Assembly: GCF_042453785.1 (NCBI RefSeq)
Contig: NC_091664.1
Span: 31,296,501-31,360,500, forward strand
DNA from: Malus domestica
Taxonomy: Eukaryota > Streptophyta > Magnoliopsida > Rosales > Rosaceae
Direction: 5' to 3'
DNA: 64,000 nucleotides
Each line of letters opens with the position of its first letter. Position 1 is the stretch's first letter. The translations under genes and the position numbers were made by a program. Below the pieces are notes generated by a model that was not told where the DNA came from, did not search any database, and saw only the letters and a list, made by a program, of their open reading frames with translations. Of this stretch, positions 38,733 through 51,489 are shown one piece after another.

Positions 38733-39524
38733 AGTTTGTGAGTAGGTGTATAATTTATAACAAATGTGATACCAATCAATGATTTTGTTTGGATTGATTC
38801 TCTCCTGTAACATTACGGTTCCTTTACAATAAAATTACAATTCACATATGACACAGATATTGTGTGCACGTGTTACTAATCCATTTGGATCTTCCTTTCA
38901 TTTTTCAGAAAGGTAAAAATAATGAAAGAGGATACATTTAGTTAAATGAGCACAACATTAATCGATTTACTCGGTGAAAAACAGAAAATCTACCAAATAC
39001 ACATGTTGGAAGGCCACAGCAGGATTCAACATGGGTAGTCAATGTTTTCCCCCCTAGCGGCTCCTCTCGGTTTTTCTTGCCCTTGGATTTGATGAATTAA
39101 AGAAGATCAAGGGACTTAAACATGAGGAGCAGTGCATCAGGAAAAAACGAGAGCGAAAATCATTACACTGTACGAAAACAAAGTTACATGTACACAAGAA
39201 AAGGAGGGGAAACTGCATATACGATGAACATAACAAGCAGCAAGAACAATAACCAGCTAATAGTTGCAAATAGAACACCCTCTAGCAGTAGTGGTTGTGG
39301 TTCCTCCACGTATATTAATTAGGACCATAGCAGTAATTAGGTCCATAGCAGAAATCAGAGAATTGTCCTCAATGTTTTGGACTATGCTACCTAACTTGAT
39401 GCATTATTGCTGTGAAATGAATTGTTTTTTGTCTATTACTCGTATTAAAAGTAAAATTTCTCGATCAAGCTAGGCACTGCCGTTGTACCTCTTTTTCTCA
39501 ATCAAAAAGGTAAGAGCTTCTCTA
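38733..39524. other. Intergenic between PYRR and the P450
   Basis: PYRR 3' UTR, AT-rich spacer and the P450 promoter. No repeat or gene was recognised. Confidence 0.5.
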
Positions 39525-41215
39525 ATGTCTCTAATGCTCGACATCCAAATTTCTTTCCTCGCTGTAATATTTACTTGTCTGGTCGCCCTTGTTACCCCCC
39601 TTGTTATATATTGGAAGAGGCATGCTACTAGTACTACAACTGTTAGGCTGCCCCCGGGGCCATGGAAGCTGCCTCTCATCGGAAACTTGCATCAAATGGC
39701 CGCCAGCTCTTTACCCCATCGCTGCATGACAGACTTGGCCAACAAGTATGGCCCTATCATGCACCTCAAACTGGGACAACTCTCAGCCGTAGTCATTTCA
39801 TCGCCGGAATTTGTTCAAGAGATGCTGAAGACGCATGATGTTGCTTTCTCACAACGCCCAACGTTTCTTGCTGCTGAAATTTTGTCCTATAATTCAGGGA
39901 TCATCTTTTCTCCTTATAACGATTTTTGGAGACAAATGCGAAAGATTTGCATGCTGGAGCTCCTTAGTGCAAAACGCGTGGAGTCATTTGCATCAATAAG
40001 ACAAGAAGAGGCATCAAATCTTGTTGAATCAATTTCCTTATCAGATGGTCATCCGTTCAATCTCAGTGAAATGATCTTCTCCATGCAAAGCGTCATTATT
40101 GCCCGTGCGGCCTTTGGAAAGAAGTGCAAGTATCAACAAGAGTTTTTATCACAGCTCCAGGATGCAGTTAGGCTTGCAGCAGAATTTGATGTGCCGGATT
40201 TGTTCCCTTCACTCAAATTCCTCCGTTATGTCATAAATTTGAAGCCTGCGGTTGAGAAAGTACACCAGAAAATGGACAAGATCCTTGATGAAATTATCAG
40301 CGATCATAGAGTGAAAAGAAATGAGGAATCAGCTGCCGGAGACGACCATCAGGAAGATATAGTTGATGTGCTACTGCGGCTCCAGGAGTCTGGTGATCTC
40401 ACAACCACCCAAATCAAAGCTGTCACCCTGGTAATTAATGAGCGCCATTTCATATATACATCTCTTACTTTTATTACTTGTTTTCTTTCGTTCTTTCTTG
40501 ATTAAAATTGATCTATTGATTATGTTATTTTAAAAGCGCATTAAGTGAACAAATAAGTACTTTTCTTATATAGGACATGTTTTCTGCTGGAAGTGAGACT
40601 TCAGCAACTACTACAGAATGGGCAATGGCTGAACTTCTGAGAAGTCCAAGAGCAATGAAAAAAGCACAGGCCGAGGTACGCCAACTTATCGGAGGAAAGG
40701 GGAAGATTGAAGAGTCAGACATTAAGAAACTCGACTACTTAAATTTGGTCATAAGGGAAACTCTACGATTACACCCTCCTCCCTTCATCCCAAGACAAGC
40801 AAGCGAAAAATGCACTATTGGCGGGTATGATATACCAACTGAAGCAACAGTCTTCATCAATGCTTGGGGAATTGGGAGAGACCCCAAGTATTGGGAGAAT
40901 GCTGATTGTTTTCTGCCGGAGAGATTCCAAGGCTCTTCTGTTGATTTTCGAGGGACCAACTTTGAATTGGTTCCATTTGGGGGTGGCAGGAGAATGTGTC
41001 CAGGCATATCATTTGCAACCGCAAGTATTGAACTTGCACTTTCTCATCTGCTCTACCACTTTGACTGGAAACTCCCCAATGCAAATGGCAGTAGCACTGA
41101 GATAAGGTTATTAGAAGAGCTTGATATGACTGAATGTAAGGGATTGAATGTTAGGAAGAAGAATAACTTGTATCTTATCGCCATTCCATTCATTTCGTCC
41201 TCAGAAATGAATTGA
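39525..41215 (+). CDS. Cytochrome P450, CYP71 clan (CYP71D-like)
   Basis: ER-anchored haem monooxygenase; CYP71D members oxidise terpenoids, alkaloids or flavonoids, and the substrate here is unknown. Two exons, 39525-40430 and 40574-41215, with the single phase-0 intron typical of CYP71; 515 aa. Features: an N-terminal membrane anchor (FLAVIFTCLVALVTPLVIYW), the proline hinge LPPGPWKLPLIGNLHQM, C-helix WRQMRK, I-helix AGSETSATTTEW at about 307-318, K-helix ETLR at 364-367, PERF, and the haem loop PFGGGRRMCPG with Cys at about 444. All key residues are present, so the gene looks functional. The ATG at 39525 is the first Met before the anchor; a second Met follows three codons later. Confidence 0.93.
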
Positions 41216-41361
41216 AATGCATGCGTTGTTGGAAATAGCTAGCAAACACAAACCATAATTAAGTCTTAACAAGTGTTTGCGTTTTCATGTCGCATGGTGT
41301 TGTCCAGAAGAACAGTTAATGAAATTGGCTTCAATGATATTCATGGTCATGGCCTTAGAGG

Positions 41362-41405
41362 CAAGGTTCTAAAAGTCGCTAGGCGCTAGTCGGGCGGCGG
41401 GCTGG

Positions 41406-41437
<32 letters not shown>

Positions 41438-41833
41438 GGCGGGCGCCTAGGCGGACTAGGCGGATTTAAGTAAATCTATCATATTTCATGTAAATAAGTG
41501 TCTGCTTCTGCTTGAAATATATATAATTTCATCATAAACTACAAAATAGAATGCATATATATCATGAAGTATTGGAACATAATGAAAACATGTGAAATAA
41601 GGATATAATGTTTGTTCATTCAAGTATGCAACAAGTCTCTTACAATTTATTGGAAAAAAACAAAATGCAAAATGAAAGTTATGTATTTTTTGTCTAAGTG
41701 AGTTGCAACCTAGGCGGGTCTAGGCGGGTGCCTAGGCGGGCTAGGGGGGTGCCTAGGTGGTCTAGGCGGTGGGTTGGGGCCTAGCGCCTAGGCGGGGCCT
41801 AGGCGGCGCTAGGCGGGGATTTTTAGAACAGTG
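41362..41833. mobile_element. hAT-type MITE with GC-rich subterminal repeats
   Basis: 472-bp element flanked by CTTAGAGG (41354-41361) and CTTAGAGG (41834-41841), a perfect 8-bp target duplication. Ends CAAGGTTCTAAAAGTC and the complement of CACTGTTCTAAAAATC. Both arms carry many CTAGGCGG/GCCTAGGCG words, while the centre is AT-rich; such motif clusters serve as transposase binding sites in hAT elements. No transposase. It lies 146 bp after the P450 stop codon. Confidence 0.85.
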
Positions 41834-43317
41834 CTTAGAGGAATAGCTTGGTTTAAAGAAGCCTTCAGAAGATGGTTTGATTCAGAAAGCGTGATGAAGG
41901 GAGCTGTACTGAGGCTAGGGAGAGTGGCTGCAGTGCATCAATGGTAGAAGCATGAGCGGCCGCGAGGAAGAGAGAAGGGATCGAAAATTGCTACGATTCC
42001 GGTGAGACCTAGACCTAGGCTGATACAATGTAAAAAATTATATTCTTCATTTATATTCACATATGCATATCAGTTACTTATTGTACAAGAAACTAAACTT
42101 TATCAGATACTTCCCGCTACCCTCAGTAGGAGGAAGGGGAGAATAAACTAGGAGAGGAGGACACTGCTACTAGCAGCAAACAGGTCAGGCCGAGCAATTC
42201 CCAGCCCATATCTTCCTCAGCTGAGCAGCCTACCCCCTGGCGGCCTAGTAACCGACAAATTTTAGATAACTATTCAAAATTTCTTTTCTTTTGCACGAGG
42301 GGGTGTTTTGATTTAAACTAACTATTCTAAACTGTACAAAATGGAAATTCGAACTTGACTACATAAGAATGAGCACATCCGTTATCCGTTATCCGTTATG
42401 CCCATATTGCGATAACCGATCAATTTAACAACTAATTATTTGTTTAAAAACAATTAAAGGAAAAAAAAAACACAAATAATTCACCTCTTTTATTTTCCTT
42501 TTCTTCTTTTTAGACTGACCATATTCACCTACTTTCGGTTGCACCAAAAGAGTATAGAACTAGTTTTCTCACGCCACCATATTCTGCTACGTAATACTTT
42601 CAATTTTGGCCGCTCCTTTTCCACCACCACCTTCATACCCCACAAAGAATAATTGGAAGCTTTACAAGCTGAGAATTAGGGAATGAGGAAATCACATGAG
42701 CAGAAACTAGCTTCTTGAAATCATATTTGAATTTTTAACCCTCTTCTTTGTAAGGAAATTGCTATCCTAATGTAATTTCAATTTGGGTCCATTTTTTATT
42801 CAATCTAGTACCCGTTTGATCATTGGACTCCATATTATAGTCTATGTCTAAAGTTTAGATTTTGAGACAAATAATATTAATGTGGACCATAATATACCTA
42901 CTTGGTACGTTTTGAATATGATCTATGTTTGGAAAATTAATTGGGGCTTAATGGATGTGTTATTTTCAATAAGTTGGGTATTTGTTTGGAATGTTTAAGA
43001 AAGTTGAGAACAATTTGAATTGATACTAAAAGGTTGTGGGGTTTTAGATAGTTAATCCTAAAATTAGCTACAATTTGTTAGATTAAATTATTATAATATA
43101 ACCTTATTGATTAGATTACTATTAAATTAGCTATGATTTGTCTGGTTAGTAGATCAATATCAGTTATAATAATCTACGTATACAAGATTAACAAATGTTG
43201 CACATTCTTCGTCTGCTCCAGTTTTTTAAACTACATTTTCTGTTTATACTACTTAATCATATATGATTGCTTCTCTTTTGTAACGAAATTAACATATAAA
43301 TCAAAATCGGAGGTCTT

Positions 43318-43630
43318 GGAACAACGTAAATCCGACCATGAATCTGCAAGAAATGTAAATAACACAAGATGTATCGTGGTTCACCCCAAGGTTTGGGCTA
43401 CGTCCACACTGATTATGTATTTCTGAGGGAGAGAGAGCCCTGTAATGTGAGAGCTTTGAGAGGGGGTGAGAGGGCCTAGGAATTGGCCTTTCCTAATTGT
43501 GAGGGTGAGGAGTCCTTTTATAGAATAAGGGCTCTTCACTTATTACATATTTGCCCATTCTTTTATTACATAATTACATTTAAGTCCCCCGAGTATTTGT
43601 ATGAGATCTAAATACAGAGGCCCTAAATAT
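43318..43630. mobile_element. LTR/TRIM-like remnant (fossil)
   Basis: Contains GATGTATCGTGGTTCACCCC, AAGGTTTGGGCTACGTCCAC, a phrase that recurs in Rosaceae LTR repeats as I recall it, followed by GA-rich and 'CTTTTATAGAATAAGGG' TATA-like text. No coding sequence; ends unclear. Confidence 0.35.
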
Positions 43631-44692
43631 GGTATAAACAACTTACGTAGTTAGCCGATGAATGTTGTAGAATTATTATATTGATGCACGGAAACAGTGA
43701 TTATTAATTTAATCATATGAATTTTTTGTAACGTTTTTTTATGCCTCTTGACTAGGTAATGCAGCCTTTACAAATGACACACCCTGACACGGATATTCCA
43801 TGACACAGAAGCCGAAGTGTGCTAGCCATCATCCGGATGGTTGATGAAGCCACGATTCACATGAAGTCATAACTAAACTTATCAACTATTAAATTTTACC
43901 GAAAATTCAACATAACTTCCTCTTCTAAGAACATTTTGATCATTTTACATAAACAAAGCACAAAGGTACTTCACATAAAATATTTGGGACATGTCGTAAC
44001 AAAAAATAATGCTAAAAGGTTTCGTTGAAATATTTGTTTTGTATGGAGAGGTCTCGTTGAAATATTTGCTTTGAGTCCATACATATTGCGTGGAATATAA
44101 TATTTTGTATTCACACCTTGAAGGCTTGAATAAGAAGATTCTAAATTAATAAACTTGTAATCCATTAAAACTCCAACTCAGCAATAGCTCACTTATGCTT
44201 TACACTGTCCTCCTGTTTTAATTTGGGTTGAACAACTCCATATTAGCGGATTCGGATCCGGATCTAAATCGTGAGATCTTAGAAATCCTCACATCTTAAC
44301 TGTTTATCATACATTGTACAACCAGAAATTATTTTAAATCTTTTATATAAAGTTAAACATAAATAATACTTAACGAGAACTGATCGCACAATATACAATG
44401 AACGGGTAGGATATAAAGATTCTTAAAATCCCCACAAAGAGGAACTAGAGATAACCCACATCATATTTGGCATTCATCTCTACGCAGTCCGTTGTTTTCT
44501 CTTGATTGTTTTATCTTGCTAGCTACAAATTGTGGACGTGGCAGCTAGCAAGCCTAGCATCTAATATTTATATAATATAACAAATATTCGATTTTCTATG
44601 AGGGAGGGAGGGAGATATCTAAAAGCATATATATACGTAGATGATCGAACCCATGTTCATGTTGGAAACTTGGAAGGAATACATTATACTTA

Positions 44693-45095
44693 CAAGGACG
44701 GAGCTAGAAATGTTTTTGACTGGGGGCGTTCTAAAACAACCAAGTAAAATAATGGGTGTTAAGTTGTTGAGGGTCAGATACAATGAAAAATCTCTAAATT
44801 AAAAAGTTAAATTTTAAATTGTAATGCCACAAACGAATGGATGAAGTAAATTCATATAAAATACTTTGCAGAGTAAAATTTTTATATTAAGTTATGATAC
44901 TTCATCGGTTGAATCCAATCTATTTATGAAACCCCTAGTTCAATTGAGTTTGATTTAGGTTAGAAAGCGTGGAATATTCGGAACCAAAATCAAAAATTTA
45001 ATTGTTGTTTTAATTGTCATGACACTTTTTTTCATTGCCCAAAATTCTGAGTGGGGGCGGATGCCCCCTCTGGACCTTAGGTAACTCCGTCCTTG
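44693..45095. mobile_element. hAT-type MITE, CAAGGACGGAG ends
   Basis: 403-bp element flanked by TATACTTA on both sides (44685-44692 and 45096-45103), a perfect 8-bp target duplication. Ends CAAGGACGGAGCTAG and CTCCGTCCTTG are inverted repeats. Subterminal GGGGGCG...GCGGATGCCCCCTC pairing extends the match. No transposase. A TA/TATG microsatellite starts within the right target duplication. Confidence 0.85.
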
Positions 45096-45099
45096 TATA

Positions 45100-45103
45100 C
45101 TTA

Positions 45104-45134
<31 letters not shown>

Positions 45135-45160
45135 ATATGTATATATGTATATGTATATGT
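45100..45160. repeat. TA/TATG compound microsatellite
   Basis: TATATATA... then repeated GTATATAT and GTATAT units, directly after the hAT-type MITE. Confidence 0.9.
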
Positions 45161-45607
45161 TAGGCCAAGAAATAAGAGATTGGAATTTAATTTGAAAACA
45201 AAGAGACCGCTCGATCGACAGAATCTACGAATTTGGTCGGGCACTTGTAAAAGTTTGTATGCATATATATTTGATAAGTAAAATGACACATGGTACTGTG
45301 CCATGCATGCATGATACAAAAATAGAATTATTCGCAGCTAGCTAGCTGATTGCTGAGAAGTGACAGTCACACGTAGAAATGACGAGGATCCTCGCATTTT
45401 TATAGGGACAAAAAAATGTGTTTCAACTTTCAACTTTCACAGCTGTTCGTTTTATACAGAACGTGCATGCTCTTTTATATTTCTGTTTTCTGTGTTCTAT
45501 TATATATATCTGATATATGCCTCCACACGGTGAAACTCTCAAACCTAATCCATTTTTGTATCCTCTCTCAAAATTCTTTTGTATATATCTACTTAATACT
45601 ACTGTGT

Positions 45608-45638
<31 letters not shown>

Positions 45639-47291
45639 ATGTATACGTATATATAGTTGGGATCAATACTGTTTGTATATATCATGATTTGGACATCACT
45701 TATCTTCCATGAATATACATGCGTGTGTGTGTATGTGTGTAAGATGGGAGGGCAAACCATATTATTGTCCTACAGATCAGAGTTTCTTAATTGACCCTTA
45801 TTTATGATCTGTACGCACAAAGCCCTCAAGATTGTAGGTAAAACGTAATAACCCACATTACATTAAGAGAGATTTTGAACCAAAACTCGTGGATTACGCC
45901 CGAAAATTCCTTCCAGTGAGTTGAGTTGAATCAGTCAACTACACAAATCCGCTTTTCTTATATAAATAAGATGTCTGAATCCTGATGTTGAATGTATGTC
46001 TGTCTGAATATCCTATTTATGAGACATCTAAAAACCTACAACGTTATATATGTAATGTCCGTGAAAATAAATTGTCTTAGGCCATATTTGGAGAGCAACT
46101 TACATGTTATTGAATAATAGACAATTATGTGGAAAAAAAACTTATATTTAGCAATATATTATTAGATAAGAGACGCCACATATAAATTCGTTAATTAAGT
46201 CCTTCTACATTATCTGATCCATTTTATAAAAATAACAATTTTACCAAACAAACATCTCCAAACATTCAACTGTCTGATTTCAGTTGATTAATTACTTTAT
46301 TAGCTGCATGGGTGGGACCCTAATGTCCATAAGTTTATTTTATATTTATACAATAAACTCTCTCATTTTACCAAAACTATCATTTCTTATCTTAATCTTC
46401 GTTCTTATCTTAGACATAATATTGAGTAAATGGGTATCATAAATATAAATGATTCAATGAATACGAGTAAGACGAGCATTATGTTATTTAAGGGAAGCAA
46501 AGCAACTAAGTATGATACATGCAATAAACCCCGACAATCATGTGACCCGAACGACTCTCACACTAGATGTTTCTCTCTCTAGTGGGCCTGAGTCTTTCCT
46601 TCCCTCGGTTTCTCTCTCTAGAAAGTCAGGTCATACTGTAAGAGCGGGTATTTTTGCAATCTTATATATTTCAGTTGCCGTTGGTCGTTGCGATTATTTC
46701 TCACATTGAAAGCCTCTCCTTCTCTCTCCTTCATGTCCTTCTCTCTCTAAAATTGGCTCTGTACCCATTTCCTCCCTTCTGATAACATTCACAAAGATGC
46801 TTGCTTTATGCAGAGCCATGAGCTGAGCTGCCTGCTCTGCCCTTCTCTCTCTGTTGCTCTGCTCTAATTTTGGGCATTTTCTTCTTTTGGTTTCGTACAA
46901 TTCAAGTTTGATCAGAGAAAGGAAGGGGAACCCATTGGGGTCGTGCAATTGGTGAGCTTTCTCGTCGGAAATACATCTTCTTACGTAGATCTGCTTTCCT
47001 GATCTGAAAGGGAGAGAGAGAGGGGTTATTGAAAGAGAATAGTGTTTTCATTTCCTGAAAAAGTAAAAAAGTTTCAAGTGATTGCTGGCGAAATTTGGCA
47101 ATTTGATTGCAGATTGTGGATTAATCTGATCAAAAGTGAGTGAATTTAGTGATTTGATTTGGATGGTTAATCAAAGGCCGTGAAATTGAAGGGCGTTTGC
47201 GACGACGGATCCGTCAATAAAAAAGAGTGGGGGATTGTATTGCTCATCAGCTGTTCTGGAGTGCCTACTAAGCATTATCAGGGCCCTGAGA

Positions 47292-50072
47292 ATGGGTTCC
47301 TGCTTGTCTGCAGAAAGCAGGAGCCCTCTGCCCGATTCGCCGTCGTCTCCCTCCTTGGGAGTCCGGCGGCGGAAGAGCTCGAAGAAGAGAATGGGCTCGA
47401 GAAATTCTTCCTTTGATTACCGCCGGGAAGAACGGCTGCACAGGATTCCCGAGAGAATGTTCTTCAATGGGTCCAGTGAAGTTGCATCTTTGTTTACACA
47501 GCAGGGCAAGAAAGGAACCAATCAAGATGCCATGATTGTGTGGGAGGTAAGCTCTTTTACTTCACTCGGTTGTTTTCATTTTCTATATATTTTTGTGCAG
47601 CTTAATTAATATATTAATTGATTGATCATTTTGTATCTGGATGTTAAATTTACCTGTGCAACATTTGATTTCTGATGTCAATCTTCAGCCTTTGTGCTTC
47701 CTGTAATTGTTCTTAAAGAAAAAATGCATTCCTTTTATCCGTTTGTATTAGTTGGCTGCAGTTTGTCCAACCTATTTTTCCGAAAGATATTATTATCCAA
47801 ACTAGCAAGCCTTAGTTCTGTGGTGGCAGTTGAATTCTTTGTTTGATCGTTTTCCTTAGCTATGGCAAGTCCCTGTTTGCAGAGCAATTGGCTCACCATC
47901 ATTGTCAATGTGTTCATTTGGCATATATTAACCTTCACTTCAGATAGTTTGATCTTTTTTTTATCCGTGTTTTTAAACTATTATATTTTGTATTCATTCT
48001 CTGAATGTTACGTTTTGAGATTTTGCTGTGATATATGTATCTTAAGAGGAAACATATCCAGCGGTGAACAATGTTATTATTGTCTAAAATTTTTTAAATA
48101 TGGATTTCAGAATTTCGGTTTGAGAACAGACACAGTTTTCTGTGGTGTTTTCGATGGGCACGGTCCATTTGGTCATATGGTTGCTAAAAGAGTGAGGGAC
48201 TCTCTTCCTCTGAAATTGAGTGCAAACTGGGAAGTGAACATAGTCAATGATGAAGTTCTCAAAGAGATTAGCCTCAACGCTGCAGGAAGCTTGAATTCAG
48301 ATGATACTGCTTTTGTATCTGTTGATGAAGATTTCAGGCCCTCCGTGGATGTTGATGAAACAGAAAAAAACCCTGAGATCTTTCAGACACTGAGAGAGTC
48401 CTTTCTGAAGGCTTTTAAAGTTATGGACAGGGAGCTGCGAACAACACCAAGTATTGATTGCTTTTGTAGTGGGACAACAGCAGTAACTTTGATTAAACAG
48501 GTGCTTTCATATCCTTTGCCAACTTGTTCTGAGTTATTGTTTTCTTTTTGGTGATGTGTTCATCTTGATCATGCATGTATTGGTGTGTTTCTTAGGGTCG
48601 GGATTTAATCATTGGAAATGTTGGAGACTCCCGAGCCGTTCTATGCACGAGAAGAATAGATGACACTCTAAGTGCAATTCAGTTGACTGTGGATCTCAAA
48701 CCAAATCTTCCAGGTATCACTCTTTCTTCCAGCTGGCTCCTCCTCTCTCTTAATAGTTTTCAGTTTACTAGTTTTTCAAATTTGGTTTATGATTTTGGCA
48801 AGACCTGATCTGGTCACATTTCCAATGATGCTCGATACATGAAAAAAATTCCAGTTGGGGGTCTGTTTGAAGTTCCAAAAACACTTTGTTCTGTTGTTAA
48901 GATGTTCAGATATGAAATATATTTTTCATAGACTTGACCCTGTTTATTTTGGCGTAGGATTTATATTAGAATTATGACTATATTCACATTGTTTTTGTCA
49001 TGCCTCAGTAGTTTCTGAATCTGTATTGTGAAACTTGGGGCCAGAAATAATAGAAATAACTTCTCATAAACTATAGAGAGTGAATTTTCCTGGTACATTG
49101 GATAATGGCTTTCATCATCTACATGCAATAGTATACAGGGAAGGCATACTATGGTCAACTGTGATCTGCTTACTAGCTTCTTGTGATTAAGTTGTTTCTT
49201 CTTACCTGCTTTTTCCCTAATCTTCCTCACTAACAGCGGAAGCGGAAAGAATTCGTAAGTGTAGAGGGCGTGTTTTTGCTCTTCAGGATGAACCTGAGGT
49301 TGCTCGGGTCTGGCTGCCAAACACTGACTCTCCTGGACTTGCCATGGCACGCGCTTTTGGAGATTTCTGCCTCAAGGATTTCGGCCTGATCTCTGTACCA
49401 GATGTATCCTATCGGCGTCTCACAGAGAGGGATGAATTTATAGTCCTGGCTACAGATGGGGTACGTAGCCAGCTAATTTAAGCTATTTACAAAAGATATA
49501 TATAACATTTCCTTTCCTTTCCCCCCTCGTATTCCTCGTGCTCTTGAAATCTAAGATTAAAACTTTCTTGGCAGATTTGGGATGTCCTCTCTAACAAAGA
49601 AGTGGTAGACATTGTAGCAACAGCCCCAGCACGTTCTTCTGCAGCTCGAGCACTGGTAGAGACAGCAGTTCGAGCGTGGAGACAGAAGTACCCAACTTCC
49701 AAAGTAGATGACTGTGCTGTAGTTTGTCTCTTCCTTGACTTAGACTCAAACACAGTATCAACTGCTGCTAATAACGGGTCGAAGGAGAAGGAGCAGCCTA
49801 CTACAGTGAATGAGCTAAATGCCGAAGAAGATCTCTCGGAGACAGCTTCTTTGGTCCACTCGGGGACTGTCCGAACTGCTGAAGAGATCCTTGCAGACGA
49901 GGAAGAAGACGAAGTAGAAGGAGGAAGCAAGGAGAATGCTGCAGATGATATGAATTCGGAACCAGGTGTAGAGTGGTCAGCTCTGGAAGGAGTTTCTCGA
50001 GTGAACACATTATTGAATCTGCCTAGGTTTACACCCACAAAAGAAGACAAGAAGGTGTGGAAGAAGGTTTGA
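47292..50072 (+). CDS. Protein phosphatase 2C, clade E
   Basis: Mg/Mn-dependent Ser/Thr phosphatase, At1g16220/At1g79630 type. Exons: 47292-47546, 48111-48500, 48596-48713, 49237-49460, 49575-50072; 494 aa. The N-terminus MGSCLSAES fits N-myristoylation (Gly2) with Cys4 as a palmitoylation site, so plasma-membrane anchoring is likely. Catalytic motifs are intact: GTNQDAM, FDGHGPFGH at about 99-107, CSGTTAV, IGNVGDSRAVL, LAMARAFGDF, LATDGIWDVLSN and DDCAVVCLFLD. A long acidic, Glu/Ser-rich tail follows and ends KEDKKVWKKV. An upstream six-codon reading frame (47163-47183, ATG GTT AAT ... TGA) sits in the leader and could reduce translation. A GC-rich Ser/Arg stretch at the start is typical of the clade. 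Confidence 0.93.
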
Positions 50073-51489
50073 ATTCCCCTGCTTGCCTCTCGAATCCTAT
50101 CATAATTTTGTTTTGTATTATTTATTAAATTTTCTCGTCTTCATCTTCTTTTGCCTTCTTGTCTATGTTATTCTACAACACATAAGTGATCTATAGGGTC
50201 AATGAAAGTTAAAATTTTGACCGGAGAGGTCGTGTGGGGGTGCTCCCGACTATATTAGCAATGTCTGGGAAAATTGGAATTGTTTTGTAAAAACCAACTC
50301 TCCGACTATTTTTTGGATTTTGTTTTTCTGCGTACAAGAAATTCATGTATTTCGACGTGTGGATAATAGTTTTGTGATGATGAATGAATGAAGGCTCATC
50401 TTAGTTTTCAGCTTGAATTGTCTTTTGTTTCTATTTTCAGCAGTGCCTGTCGTGTTCAGATGTACACACTTGCAATTGTAATGTTGCTCCAATTGTAATT
50501 TTGCAAATTATGAGTTGTGTGTTGTTGTTGTTGTTAGTTAGTTAGTTAGTTGGCTGAGTTTTGAATTTGCATTTAATTTGGCAATTGATTGGTGGAGAGA
50601 TCTTATACCGTGGGGTTGTCAGCCGTTAGGTACTTGGGCAAGGATTCGATGATCAAACATCTGGTGGCCGAAAATCTCAGCTACTCCCTTTTGGTAGTTG
50701 GCATCATCCAATCCAAGCCAAGCCAAGTTGCCCAAAAGTAAACTTGGTGGCCTGCCCTGTTATTCATTCCTTCCTTTTACTTTTTGACTTTAGGAACCAA
50801 AGCTTCCTTCCACCATGTCTTAATTTGTCCCAATCAGAACCTGACTAGTATCATTCATTCATCAGGACCATAAGCACTGAAATTCAATGCAACTCTTCTG
50901 AAATTTCCAGAAAATTTCTATTTATTAGGTGAGGGTTGATTTGAGTTTGTTTATGAAACGATGACGACGTCGGTACAGATATTATTGTTAGGTAGAGTTG
51001 TTTTCATTGGTTTAATGCTCCAAGGAACTTAATTTGATTTGATAACAAGGTTAGATGTGGTCATGGTTTTAATTATGTTTGTGTCACCCATAATTTTTTA
51101 AAAAGAAGAGAAAATTATTGAAATTCTTGGTAATCACTAGATAATCAATGATTTCTTATTTTGTAAAAAAGGCGATCCGAAGCCAACAAGGCATCCCGTT
51201 TTGCAAGAATCGAAGAGGGGAATGTCTATTGTAAGCAACCTTACTCTTTCTTTGCAAATTAAGAGGTTGTTTCCACCACTCGAAAAAAGTTGCTCTTTCG
51301 TTGCGCCAAGGCTCGCCCTTCAATAATTTCTTTGATATTGTAAGACTAAAGTTAAACTCAATGGACTAATGAACTGGCCTTTCAATGAATGGATACATAG
51401 AGAAATGAAGGGGAGATGTGTTGAAAAGTGAAAATAAAAAGGGAATGGCAGTCGCTTGAGCTTGGTCAATTTCGTCGTATTATTGTCAA
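50073..51489. other. Intergenic between convergent PP2C and SCPL genes
   Basis: PP2C 3' UTR, GTT/TTAG short tandem repeats at about 50519-50551, and AT-rich spacer. No gene was supported. Confidence 0.5.

Larger units (their letters stand above)
41216..47291. other. Long intergenic region
   Basis: About 6 kb without a supported gene. It contains two hAT-type MITEs (41362-41833, 44693-45095), an LTR/TRIM-like stretch at about 43318-43630, TA/TG microsatellites at 45101-45160, 45611-45660 and 45717-45742, and the PP2C promoter and leader from about 46.5 kb. The rest is AT-rich and nothing else was recognised. Confidence 0.5.

Noticed and set aside
46083-46265. A further MITE with GGCCATATTTGGAGA / TCTCCAAACAT ends
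   Set aside because: The inverted match is only about 11 bases and no target duplication could be shown.
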